This document shows positions 49,417 through 57,548 of a DNA stretch of 64,000 nucleotides, one piece after another. A program made the translations under genes and the position numbers. Position 1 is the first letter of the stretch. Each line of letters opens with the position of its first letter. The DNA comes from Streptomyces sp. NRRL F-525. Its GTDB lineage: Bacteria > Actinomycetota > Actinomycetes > Streptomycetales > Streptomycetaceae. The notes under the pieces were generated by a model, which saw only the letters and a list, made by a program, of their open reading frames with translations, had not been told where the DNA came from and ran no database searches. The stretch covers positions 248,001 to 312,000 of the forward strand of contig NZ_JNXE01000007.1 of NCBI RefSeq assembly GCF_000716605.1. Reading direction: 5' to 3'.

Positions 49417-52400
49417 TGTCCTCCTACCACCAGCCCGATCCGGAGCCGCTGAACCAGCAGGCGGTCGATCTGCTGAACCGGGCCACCAGGGCCGGTGACA
49501 CGGCACAACTGGGCACCTGCGTCTCGTTGTTCCAGCGCGTCGTCGCCCTGACACCGCATCACCATCCGCGCCTCGCCACCCGCCTGTACAACCTCGCCGA
49601 GTCCCATCGGGCGCTGTACGCGCTGACGGGGCGGTTGGCCGACGCCGACCTGTCGATCGGCATCGGGCGAGAGGCCGTGGCCGCCCTCCACCACGGCGAC
49701 CCGAACTCCGCACTGATCCTGGGCAACCTCAGCGCCACCCACCTCCTGCGGTACCAGCGGGTCGGGCACCCGCACGACCTGGACGGGGTCGTCGAGTTCG
49801 GGGAAGGGGTTGTCGGCGTGCCCGGCGCCAACCCGAACCTCGCGTTCCACCTGGCCACCCTCGGCACGGGCTACCTGCTGCGGTTCCAGAGAACAGGGAA
49901 TCTCTCGGATGTGGACCGTTCCATCGACATCGATGAGCGGGTGATGGCTGTCGCCTCCGCCGATTCGCCGCACCGGACGACAGCCTTGTCCGATCTCGCC
50001 TCGGGCTACCTGCTGCGCTTCGAGCGGACCGGGCAGCTTTCTGATCTGGACCGTTCCATCTACAGAGGCGAGCAGGTGATCGTTGTCGCCTCTGCCGGGT
50101 TTCCTCACCGCTCGACAACCTTGGCCAATCTCGCCACGGGATGCTTGCTGCGCTTCCAGAGAACAGGGCAGGCCTCGGATCTGGACCGTTCCATCGACAG
50201 GGGCGAGCAGGCCATGGCTGTCGCCTCCGCCGATTTCCCGCACCGGACGACCGTCCTGACCAACCTCGGCAGCAGCTACTTGCTGCGGTTCGAGCGGACA
50301 AGGCAGGACTCGGATCTGGACCGTTCCATCGCCAACGGTGAGCGGGCGTTGGCTGTCACTCCCGTCGATTCCCGGGACCGGCCGACGATTCTGGCCAACC
50401 TCGCCCTGGGCTACGTGCGGCGGTTCGAGGGAACCGGGCAGGTCGCGGACTTGGACCGTTCCATCGACAACGGCGAGCAGGCGATGGCCGTCACCCCCGC
50501 CGATTCCCCCTACCGGCTGACAACCCTGACCAACCTCGCCACCTCCTACTGGGCACGGTTCGGACGGGCGGGCCGTCCGGCGGACCTGGAGCGCTCCATC
50601 GGTTTCGGGGAACAGGCCGCCGCCGACACCGGCAACCCGCACCGGGCGACCGCCCTGTCCAACCTCGCCGCCGCCTACGCCGACCGCTTCGAGCGGACGG
50701 GGAACCTGGCCGACCTGGAGCGGGCCATCGGCCACTACGAACAGGCGGTGGCCGCCGCTCCGGACAGTTCCCTCGACGGCGCCACCTACCTGTCCAACTT
50801 CGGCATGGCGTACCACGCGCGGTTCGAACGGCTGGGGGAGCAGGCCGACTTGGACCGGGCCATCGGCCACCTCGATCGCGCCGCGGCCGCGGCGCCCCGG
50901 GGACACCGCGAGTTCGCGACGATCCTGTCCAACCGCGGCACCGTGTACGGGGCGCGGTTCGAACGGCTGGGGGACGTGGCCGATCTGGACCGTTCCATCG
51001 TCCACTACGAACAGGCCGTGGCCGCCACGCCCGAGGGCCACCCGGATCTCGCCCGCCGTCTGTCCAACCTGGGCGCCGCGTACGACGCGCGGTCCGACCG
51101 CAAGGGGGACCTCGCCGACGCGCGACGGGCCGTGGAGAGCATGGAACGAGCCGTCGTCGCCACACCGAACGATCACCCCTTCCGCGCGATGGCCCTGTCC
51201 AACCTGGCATCCACCCTGCGCGGGCGGTTCGACCGGCTGGGGGACGTGGCCGATCTGGACCGTTCCATCGCGCTTCACCAAGAGGCCGTGGCCGCCACGC
51301 CCGACGACCACCCGAACCGGGCGCTGCACCTGTCCAACCTCAGCGTCGCCCTCTGGTCCCGGCTCACCCGCAGCGGAGACATGTCCGACCTGGACGCGGG
51401 CATCGACGCCAGCAGACGCGCGGTGGCCGCCACGCCGGACGACCACCCGGACCGTGCGATGCGCCTGTCCAACCTCGCCACCGCCCTCCATCAACGGTTT
51501 GAGCACAGCGGCAGCGTTCACGACCTGGACCGTGCCGTCGCGCACCACGAACAGGCCGTGGCCGCCACGCCCGACGACCACCCGAACCGTGCGATGCACC
51601 TGTCCAACCTCGGAACCGCCTACCAGTCGCGGTCCCACCGGACCGCCGGCAGCGCCGATCTCGACAGTGCCATCGACCGCACGCTCCTGGCGCTCGCGGC
51701 CACCCCGGCCGACCACCCCAACCGACTGCTGCGCCTGTACAACCTCGGACGGTCCTATCAGGCGCGGTACGAGCGCTCGGGCGATCCGGCCGACCTGGAC
51801 CGTGCGGTCGACCTGGCGCGGGAGGCGGCCGACGCCGTTCCCGCGGACGATCCGCTCCGCGCGCAGCATCTGTTCAACCTCGGCAACACCCACCGGCTGC
51901 GGTTCCAGCGGACCGGCGACCCGTCCGACCTCGACCGCGCCGTCGACGCCGCGGAACGGACCGTCGCGGCAACCCCCGCAGACCATCCCCGGCGGGCCTC
52001 CCGCATCTACCTCCTCGCGGTCTGTCACACGAGGCGGTGGGACAGCGGCAGCACCGTCGACCGCCCGCGGATCACCCGCCTCGCGGAGGAGGCGCTCGCG
52101 GCCACGACATCGCCCCCGTTCGAGCGGCTCCGGGCCTGCTGGGTGGTCGGGCGGCTCGCCTACGTACTGGACGAACCGCACACCGCCCGGCTGCTGTTCG
52201 ACACGGCGGTGGAGCTGCTGCCGTTGGTCGCGGCACGGGAGACCTCGGCGGCGGACCACGAGTACCGCCTCGGCGCGAACCACGGACTGGTCGGCGAGAC
52301 GATCGCCGTGCACTGCGCCCTCGACGATCCGGGCGGCGCGGTCCAGGCCGCCGAGCTGGGCCGGTCGATCCTGCTGACGTCCCGGCTGGCGCTGCGGACA

Positions 52401-53672
52401 CCCATCGCCGACCTCGAAGCCGAACACCCGGCCCTGGCCGGCCGGTTGAGCCGTGTCCGCGACGCCCTCAACGCGCCGGATCTCCCGGCCATGGCCACGC
52501 CCGACGGCCAGGACGTCGACCACATCGACCGGCGCAAGCGGCTGTGGGCCGAGCACGACGCCGTACTGGCGGAGATCCGCCGGCTGCCGGGCCTGGACCG
52601 GTTCCTGCTCCCGCTGAGGTGGACCGGGCTGCGGCCGACCGGTACCGGTGAGGCGGTGGTGCTGCTCAACGCCGGCCTGCAGCGGTGCGACGCCGTCGTC
52701 GTCACTGCCGACGGGCCCCTGCTGCCGGTGCCGCTGCCCGAACTGCGGTTGTCCGACGTCGAGTTGTGGGCAGCCGAGCTGACGGAGGCGACGCACGACG
52801 CCGGCTCGTTCACCGGCGAACTGCGCTGTCAGCGGGTGCTGACGGAGCTGCTCGGCCGGCTGTGGGACACGACGGTCGAGCCGGTCCTCGACGCGATCGA
52901 GGGCCGGCTCCGCCCGGCCGACGGAGTACTGCCCCGCGTGTGGTGGATGCCGACCGGGCCGCTCGCGCTGCTGCCGCTGCACGCGGCCGGACACCCCGGC
53001 GGCCCCGGGGCGCTCGACCGGGTGATCTCGTCGTACACACCCACCATGCGCACCCTGGCCCGTGCGCAAGGACGCCCGGCCGCGACGGACCGGCGCCGGC
53101 TCGCGGTCGCCCTCGACCGGACCCCGGGTCTGCCGGACCTGCCGGCCACCGCCGCCGAGGCGGCGAGTCTGCACGCCGCCCACCCCGACATGCCGCTGCT
53201 CACCAACGAGCAGGCCACCACCGCCCGGGTCACCGGGGCGCTCCCCGGGGCGAGTTGGGCCCACTTCGCCTGCCACGCGGGCACCGATCCCGACGCGCCG
53301 TCCGAGGGCGGGCTCCATCTCCACGACGGCGTGCTGTCCATCGCGGAGATCGGCCGCCTCGACCTCCACGAGGCCGAACTGGCCTACCTGTCCGCGTGCT
53401 CCACGGGCCAGGTCGGCCGCCGGCACGCGGACGAGTCCATCCACCTCGCCTCCGCGTTCCAACTGGCCGGCTTCCGGCACGTCGTAGCGAGCCTCTGGCC
53501 CCTGCACGACCACGTGGCGGCCGCCGCGGCCGACCACTTCTACCGGCAGATGCCGGACACACCGTCCGCCGACGACGCGGCGCTCGCGCTCCACCGCGTC
53601 ATCCGGCACCTGCGCACCGAACACTCCGGCCGGCCACACCTGTGGGCGTCCCTGATCCACAGCGGGCCGTAG
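49416..53672 (+). CDS. TPR-repeat CHAT-domain (caspase-like) protease
   Basis: This 1,418-residue cytoplasmic protein has about 18 TPR-like 45-residue repeats (about 50-870; consensus LSNLATAYxxRFERTGDxxD, then LDRAIxxxEQAVAATPDDHP). A helical region (870-1090) leads to a C-terminal CHAT protease domain (about 1100-1418). The cysteine-protease dyad is intact: H1287 in AHFACHAGTD and C1328 in AYLSACSTGQ, with the final WASLIHSG strand typical of CHAT. Such proteins cut partner proteins after a signal is sensed by the repeats. The start is uncertain; the ATG at 49416 is the first after the divergent gene. It ends before a convergent SUKH fusion. Confidence 0.9.
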   Translation: MSSYHQPDPEPLNQQAVDLLNRATRAGDTAQLGTCVSLFQRVVALTPHHHPRLATRLYNLAESHRALYALTGRLADADLSIGIGREAVAALHHGDPNSALILGNLSATHLLRYQRVGHPHDLDGVVEFGEGVVGVPGANPNLAFHLATLGTGYLLRFQRTGNLSDVDRSIDIDERVMAVASADSPHRTTALSDLASGYLLRFERTGQLSDLDRSIYRGEQVIVVASAGFPHRSTTLANLATGCLLRFQRTGQASDLDRSIDRGEQAMAVASADFPHRTTVLTNLGSSYLLRFERTRQDSDLDRSIANGERALAVTPVDSRDRPTILANLALGYVRRFEGTGQVADLDRSIDNGEQAMAVTPADSPYRLTTLTNLATSYWARFGRAGRPADLERSIGFGEQAAADTGNPHRATALSNLAAAYADRFERTGNLADLERAIGHYEQAVAAAPDSSLDGATYLSNFGMAYHARFERLGEQADLDRAIGHLDRAAAAAPRGHREFATILSNRGTVYGARFERLGDVADLDRSIVHYEQAVAATPEGHPDLARRLSNLGAAYDARSDRKGDLADARRAVESMERAVVATPNDHPFRAMALSNLASTLRGRFDRLGDVADLDRSIALHQEAVAATPDDHPNRALHLSNLSVALWSRLTRSGDMSDLDAGIDASRRAVAATPDDHPDRAMRLSNLATALHQRFEHSGSVHDLDRAVAHHEQAVAATPDDHPNRAMHLSNLGTAYQSRSHRTAGSADLDSAIDRTLLALAATPADHPNRLLRLYNLGRSYQARYERSGDPADLDRAVDLAREAADAVPADDPLRAQHLFNLGNTHRLRFQRTGDPSDLDRAVDAAERTVAATPADHPRRASRIYLLAVCHTRRWDSGSTVDRPRITRLAEEALAATTSPPFERLRACWVVGRLAYVLDEPHTARLLFDTAVELLPLVAARETSAADHEYRLGANHGLVGETIAVHCALDDPGGAVQAAELGRSILLTSRLALRTPIADLEAEHPALAGRLSRVRDALNAPDLPAMATPDGQDVDHIDRRKRLWAEHDAVLAEIRRLPGLDRFLLPLRWTGLRPTGTGEAVVLLNAGLQRCDAVVVTADGPLLPVPLPELRLSDVELWAAELTEATHDAGSFTGELRCQRVLTELLGRLWDTTVEPVLDAIEGRLRPADGVLPRVWWMPTGPLALLPLHAAGHPGGPGALDRVISSYTPTMRTLARAQGRPAATDRRRLAVALDRTPGLPDLPATAAEAASLHAAHPDMPLLTNEQATTARVTGALPGASWAHFACHAGTDPDAPSEGGLHLHDGVLSIAEIGRLDLHEAELAYLSACSTGQVGRRHADESIHLASAFQLAGFRHVVASLWPLHDHVAAAAADHFYRQMPDTPSADDAALALHRVIRHLRTEHSGRPHLWASLIHSGP
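49561..51998 (+). repeat. About 18 tandem 135-bp coding repeats (TPR-like)
   Basis: The repeat unit of 45 codons recurs without gaps; units 8 and 9 vary by one or two codons. Nucleotide identity is high among units 3-7 (words such as GATCTGGACCGTTCCATCG recur at 50043, 50178, 50313 and elsewhere) and among units 11-15. This implies recent duplication or gene conversion in the sensor region. Confidence 0.85.
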
Positions 53673-53762
53673 CCCGAAGCAGGCCCGAACTCGGCGGCCG
53701 CTGCGGGGGATTGACCGTCGTCGGTGTGTGGACGGCTCTGCGGCCAGCCCTCTTGAGATCGG

Positions 53763-54728
53763 TCAGCCGGCCACGGGCTGCCACCGGCTTTCCTGGGCAG
53801 GGTCGATGCCGCTGAGCCACACCAGCGTCCCGTCGATCAGGCCCGGCTTGTCCCGCGTGGCGAGGGCGGGTGCTTCGAGCATGTCGGCGGTCTCCTCCAG
53901 GTAGGTGACCAGCGTGTCGAGTTCGCCGCCTTGGGGTTCGTTGTAGCGGGACCAGGAGCCCAAGTAGCCGGTGGCGGCGTCCAGATACAGCCCTGCGGTG
54001 CTGTCGGCCGGGCCCAGGGAGACCACCGGAATCCGGGTAGCCGTCCACCGGGTGATCTGCTCCTCCGCGGGGCGGTCGGCGTTGAGCGTGCCCTGATGAG
54101 CCTGGGCAGCCGTCTTCAACCGGTGACGGGCGGCCACGGCGTCGAGGTTCATCAGAGCCATGTTGCCCGGAAGGCAACCCCGGCCATCGGCCCCGTCGTC
54201 ACCCGCGGTCAGCATCCACAGGGTGCGCAACTCGACGGGTATCGGGATGCCGAGACTCGCCTCCAGGGCGGCGACGGCAGCGGAGTCGGCGCCGGTGCGG
54301 AGCGCGGCGTAGGAGTCAGGAGCGTTGGACCGCAGCCAGGTGATGATGCGCTGCCAGGCATCGGCGACCTCCCTCACGGTGACTGCGGCAGCACCAGGGC
54401 CGGCAGATCGCTCGCTCTCGTGGATGTCCGTGGAAGGCTCGGCGGAACCGTCTACGGCGGGCAAGTTGGAGGGATCGCTGGCGGTGGCCGCTCTCAGGAA
54501 CCGGATCTCTACGCGGTCGGGCTCGCGTAGGTAACCGACAGACAGGTCGGGGCAGTCGTCGAACATCTCCCCGTCGACCGTAACCGTCAGGATGCCGGGC
54601 AGCCCCGATGGCCGGCCCATGTCCGGGTCGTCGGCCAGTTGGCCCGCCACCGCCTTCAGCGCGTAGGGAACATCTGCTCCGAGCCGGATGGCCATGTCGC
54701 GTACGTCCGGCTGGATTTCGACCTTCAC
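53763..54728 (-). CDS. SUKH (SMI1/KNR4) protein with putative RelE/ParE-like N-terminal domain
   Basis: The 321-residue protein has a C-terminal SUKH domain (about 125-310; AWQRIITWLRSNAPDSYAAL, LEASLGIPIPVELRTLWMLT, IPVVSLGPADSTAGLYLD). The N-terminal 75 residues read VKVEIQPDVRDMAIRLG, then a helix ALKAVAGQLADDPDMGRP and strands ILTVTVDGE and LSVGYLREPDRVEIRFLRA. That order of helices and strands is like RelE/ParE toxins, but this is a pattern judgement. The GTG at 54728 has AAGGAG nine bases upstream. It is convergent with the CHAT-TPR gene. Confidence 0.75.
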   Translation of the reverse strand: MKVEIQPDVRDMAIRLGADVPYALKAVAGQLADDPDMGRPSGLPGILTVTVDGEMFDDCPDLSVGYLREPDRVEIRFLRAATASDPSNLPAVDGSAEPSTDIHESERSAGPGAAAVTVREVADAWQRIITWLRSNAPDSYAALRTGADSAAVAALEASLGIPIPVELRTLWMLTAGDDGADGRGCLPGNMALMNLDAVAARHRLKTAAQAHQGTLNADRPAEEQITRWTATRIPVVSLGPADSTAGLYLDAATGYLGSWSRYNEPQGGELDTLVTYLEETADMLEAPALATRDKPGLIDGTLVWLSGIDPAQESRWQPVAG

Positions 54729-54836
54729 AGCCCGGTGCTCCTTCGTGGTCGGACGGAGGATGTGCCCCTCGCACAAGGGGCCCCCGTGTTCAGCGGAGGG
54801 TGACGCGGCGGAGGTGCCGCAGCCGCCTCTCTGCTC

Positions 54837-55235
54837 CTAGCCCTGCCGAGGCGCCAGGCTGCGGACGACATCGAACTCGTTGCCCTCGGGGTCGGCCATG
54901 ACCACCCAACTCCGGTCCGCACCCTGGCCCACATCCGTCGTGGTGGCGCCGAGGCCGAGCAGCCTGGTCACCTCGTCCTCGGTGCTGCCGTCGATCGGGC
55001 TGACGTCGAGGTGGAGCCGGTTCTTGACGGTCTTGTCCTCGGGTACCTGGATGAACTGCAGGGTGGGTGGCATCTGGCGGGCCCGGATCTCCTCGACGGT
55101 CGGTACCCAGGAGCCGATCTCGACCCTGCCCTCGCTCCGGTCGATCACCTTGAAGTCCAGGACCGCGCACCAGAAGGCCGCGAGCCGCTCCGGATCACGG
55201 CAGTCGACGACCAACTCGGTGAACCTGCTTGTCAT
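54837..55235 (-). CDS. VOC (glyoxalase-like) protein, second copy
   Basis: The 132-residue Glyoxalase_6 type protein has FTELVVDCRDPERLAAFWCA, LQFIQVPEDKTVKNRLHLDV and WVVMADPEGNEFDVV. It is related to the protein at 36071-36424 but has an extra segment (VPTVEEIRARQMPP) before the second unit. It may act as a metal-dependent enzyme or a binding/resistance protein. It follows a TetR gene by 11 bp on the same strand, and the dyad at 55852 probably controls both. Confidence 0.85.
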   Translation of the reverse strand: MTSRFTELVVDCRDPERLAAFWCAVLDFKVIDRSEGRVEIGSWVPTVEEIRARQMPPTLQFIQVPEDKTVKNRLHLDVSPIDGSTEDEVTRLLGLGATTTDVGQGADRSWVVMADPEGNEFDVVRSLAPRQG

Positions 55236-55246
55236 GAGACTCTCCG

Positions 55247-55834
55247 TCAGGTCGGGTTTCGTGAGGGATTCCCCATGCCGGAGAAGAGGGCCTGGAGGAC
55301 CCGGTCGACGTACTCGTGGGTCAAGGGCTCCTGGGTGACCAGGAATTGGAAGTACAGCGGGCCGGAGAGGATCGCCATCGCCAGGCTCAGGTCGAAGGCG
55401 GGCGACAACTGACCTTGCTCCTGTGCCCTTTTCAGCCGGGCGACGGTCAACTCGGCCTGCGGGGCGATGAACCGCTCGTTGAGGGCGGCGGCGACCCGGG
55501 GGTCGTACTGGGCCTCGCCGACCAGTGCCTGATACAGCGGACCGAAGGGCGGGTTGCCCAGCAGGTCGATGGCCGCGTGGATCTGGGTGCGCAGGTCGGC
55601 GACGATGTCGCCCGTGTCGGGGAAGTCCAGGTCGGACTCGTGCAACGAGAGCAGGGAGTCGAGGAACAGGGCGCCCTTGGACGGCCACCTGCGGTAGATG
55701 GTGTGCTTGCCCGCACCGGCCCGGGCCGCGATCGCTTCGATGCTGAGCCGGGCGTAGCCGATCTCCTGGCCCAGTTCCAGAGTGGTCCGCATGATGGCGT
55801 CGGTCCGGCCGGCGCCACGCAGGGGGTCCGTCAT
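55247..55834 (-). CDS. TetR-family regulator
   Basis: The 195-residue regulator has an N-terminal helix-turn-helix (residues 12-60: IMRTTLELGQEIGYARLSIE, AIAARAGAGKHTIYRRWPSK) and a C-terminal domain of the TetR_C type ending YVDRVLQALFSGMGNP. KHTIYRRW is the recognition helix. It is upstream of the VOC gene and divergent from the decayed monooxygenase gene. The palindrome at 55852-55865 between them is the probable operator, suggesting that the lost monooxygenase was once its target. Confidence 0.9.
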   Translation of the reverse strand: MTDPLRGAGRTDAIMRTTLELGQEIGYARLSIEAIAARAGAGKHTIYRRWPSKGALFLDSLLSLHESDLDFPDTGDIVADLRTQIHAAIDLLGNPPFGPLYQALVGEAQYDPRVAAALNERFIAPQAELTVARLKRAQEQGQLSPAFDLSLAMAILSGPLYFQFLVTQEPLTHEYVDRVLQALFSGMGNPSRNPT

Positions 55835-55851
55835 GCCGGCATCCTAACGAC

Positions 55852-55865
55852 ACGGCACGTGCCGT
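55852..55865. promoter_or_regulatory. TetR operator: perfect 14-bp palindrome
   Basis: ACGGCACGTGCCGT is a perfect dyad, 18 bp from the TetR start and 78 bp from the start of the divergent monooxygenase relic. Size and place fit a TetR site controlling both directions. Confidence 0.75.
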
Positions 55866-55942
55866 TCTTGACGAACTCCCTTTCATGCACTGTCCTTTAC
55901 CGCGCGGCATGGCACGGGCCGTGCCGACGGGGGAGAGGGTGC

Positions 55943-56518
55943 ATGGATGCCGACGTGATCGTTGTGGGAGCCGGTCCGACCGGTCTGATGCTGGCGTGCG
56001 AACTGCGTCTGGCCGGGGTGCGCCCGCTGGTGCTGGAGCGCCAGGCGCAGCGCCGGGACACCGCGCAAGCCGGTGGCCTCGGCGGACGGATCCTGGAACT
56101 GCTGTGCTATCGGGGCCTGTTGGAGCGCTGCGAGGCCGCTTGTACCGGTCCAATCCCGGCGCCCCGGTTCCCGTTCGGCGGTGTCCACCTCGATCTGACC
56201 CGGTTCGGCGATCCTCCGCTGCACGCGCTGCCGATTCCGCGGCAGCGGCTCGAGGAAGTGCTTGCCGGACGTGCCGGTGAGCTCGGTGAGGTCTTCCAGG
56301 AACTGCTCGCCGACAAGCAGCCGCAGCGAAGCCTGAGGGCACTCGTCGCCGGCACCGACATCCGCTACCCGATGCCCGGCCCATCCGGCCACCACCCGCC
56401 GGCTGGGGCGTTCGTCCCCGATTGGGCCGCGGCCGTCGACGAGTCCCCCGAAGACGCCGTACCGGCGCTGCGCGAGGCGCTGACCCGCTGGTTCGGCGAG
56501 CCTGAGAGCGACGTATGA
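55943..56518 (+). pseudogene. Aromatic-polyketide-type FAD monooxygenase relic with two in-frame deletions
   Basis: The 191-residue frame starts with a normal FAD domain (VIVVGAGPTGLMLACELRLA, then GGLGGRILELLCYRGLLERC, to RLEEVLAGRAGELG near 115). It then jumps to the late part of the same family (EVFQELLADKQPQRSL, GTDIRYPMPGPSGHHP) and again, after AFVPDW, to the extreme C-terminus (PALREALTRWFGEP). A full PgaE/Rox-type enzyme has about 480-500 residues with the second flavin motif GDAAH; here that motif and most of the substrate domain are missing. The reading frame and ribosome site (GGGAGAGG) are kept. It is probably inactive. Confidence 0.8.
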
Positions 56519-56548
56519 CGGCCGCCGTCGAAGAGAAAGCGATCACAG

Positions 56549-57202
56549 ATGCCGCCCGTTCCCGCCGACCCGACCCTGCTGCATCCGATGCCGGACCAGC
56601 CTCGGGTCGTACTCCTCAAGCCACTGGTGACCTCACCGCTGATCGAGGTCGGGGAGTTCACGTACTACGACGATCCCGACGACCCGACGGCCTTCGAGAC
56701 CCGCAACGTCCTGTACCACTACGGGCCCGAGAAGCTCGTGATCGGGAAGTTCTGCGCGCTGGGTGAGGGTGTGCGGTTCATCATGAACGGCGCCAACCAC
56801 CGCATGGACGGCCCCTCGACGTTCCCCTTCCCGATCATGGGCGGTTCCTGGGCCGACCACTTCGACCTCATCACCGGTCTGCCCGGACGGGGCGACACCA
56901 CGGTGGGCAACGACGTCTGGTTCGGCTACGGGACCATGGTGATGCCCGGCGTCCGCATCGGCCACGGAGCGATCATCGCCTCGGGCTCGGTCGTCGTCGA
57001 CGACGTCCCCGACTACGGCATCGTCGGCGGCAACCCCGCACGGCTGATCCGCCGCCGCCACACCGACCCCGACATCGAGCGCCTGCTCGCGCTGGCCTGG
57101 TGGGACTGGCCGCTGCCGCACCTCACCGAACATCTCCGCACGGTCATGTCCGGCACCGTCGACGACCTGGAGGCCGTAGCGCCCGGCCCCTCCCCGCACT
57201 GA
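56549..57202 (+). CDS. CatB/Vat-type xenobiotic acetyltransferase (left-handed beta-helix)
   Basis: The 217-residue hexapeptide-repeat acetyltransferase has VGEFTYYDDPDDP, YGPEKLVIGKFCALGEGVRF and the catalytic His in NGANHRMDGPSTFPF (H84). The beta-helix coils follow (TTVGNDVWFGYGTMVMPGVR, IGHGAIIASGSVVVDDVPDY) and the CoA-site loop IVGGNPARLIRRR. This matches streptogramin A acetyltransferases (Vat) and xenobiotic CatB enzymes, which inactivate antibiotics by O-acetylation. It is intact, lies 30 bp after the monooxygenase relic and before an erythromycin esterase relic. Confidence 0.9.
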   Translation: MPPVPADPTLLHPMPDQPRVVLLKPLVTSPLIEVGEFTYYDDPDDPTAFETRNVLYHYGPEKLVIGKFCALGEGVRFIMNGANHRMDGPSTFPFPIMGGSWADHFDLITGLPGRGDTTVGNDVWFGYGTMVMPGVRIGHGAIIASGSVVVDDVPDYGIVGGNPARLIRRRHTDPDIERLLALAWWDWPLPHLTEHLRTVMSGTVDDLEAVAPGPSPH

Positions 57203-57218
57203 GAATCGAGCCGCCCGC

Positions 57219-57539
57219 ATGACCCGTTCAACCCCCGGCACCCCGTTCGCCGACCGGCTTCGCGGACACGCCGTCCCGCTCACCCACCTCGACCCCGAGG
57301 CGCCGCTCGACGACCTGGAACCGCTGCGCGACCTCATCGGAGACGCGCGTGTCGTCGCGGTCGGCGAACACTCCCATTTCGTCGGGGAGTTGGCACTTCT
57401 GCGCCGCCGCGTCCTGCGGTTCCTCGTCGAGCGCTGCGGCTTCACGATACTGGCCTTCGAGTACGGCTTCAGCGAAGGCTTCTTCGACGCCGTACTGAGC
57501 GTCCCCGCCTCCACTGTCACCAAGCACCTCCGCGTCTGA
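57219..57539 (+). pseudogene. Erythromycin esterase N-terminal relic joined to an ArsR-type HTH relic
   Basis: Residues 1-88 match the start of erythromycin esterase-family proteins (PLRDLIGDARVVAVGEHSHF, LRRRVLRFLVERCGFTILAF, EYGFSEGF). A full enzyme is about 400 residues, with the catalytic Glu and His spread further on. At about residue 90 the sequence changes to VLSVPASTVTKHLRV, a good ArsR recognition helix. The TGA follows, and the frame beyond it still reads REASRL, as in an ArsR wing (HLRV-L-REAG-L). So a deletion fused two genes and a stop ended the second. Confidence 0.8.
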
Positions 57540-57548
57540 CGCGAGGCA

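Noticed and set aside
49561..51998. CRISPR-like array
   Set aside because: The regular 135-bp repeats are in frame, have no unique spacers and encode TPR-like units.
49413..53660. A 1,415-codon open frame antisense to the CHAT-TPR gene
   Set aside because: It mirrors the TPR repeats with a Val/Gly/Arg-rich composition and no domain; it is a by-product of extreme GC3 in the sense gene.
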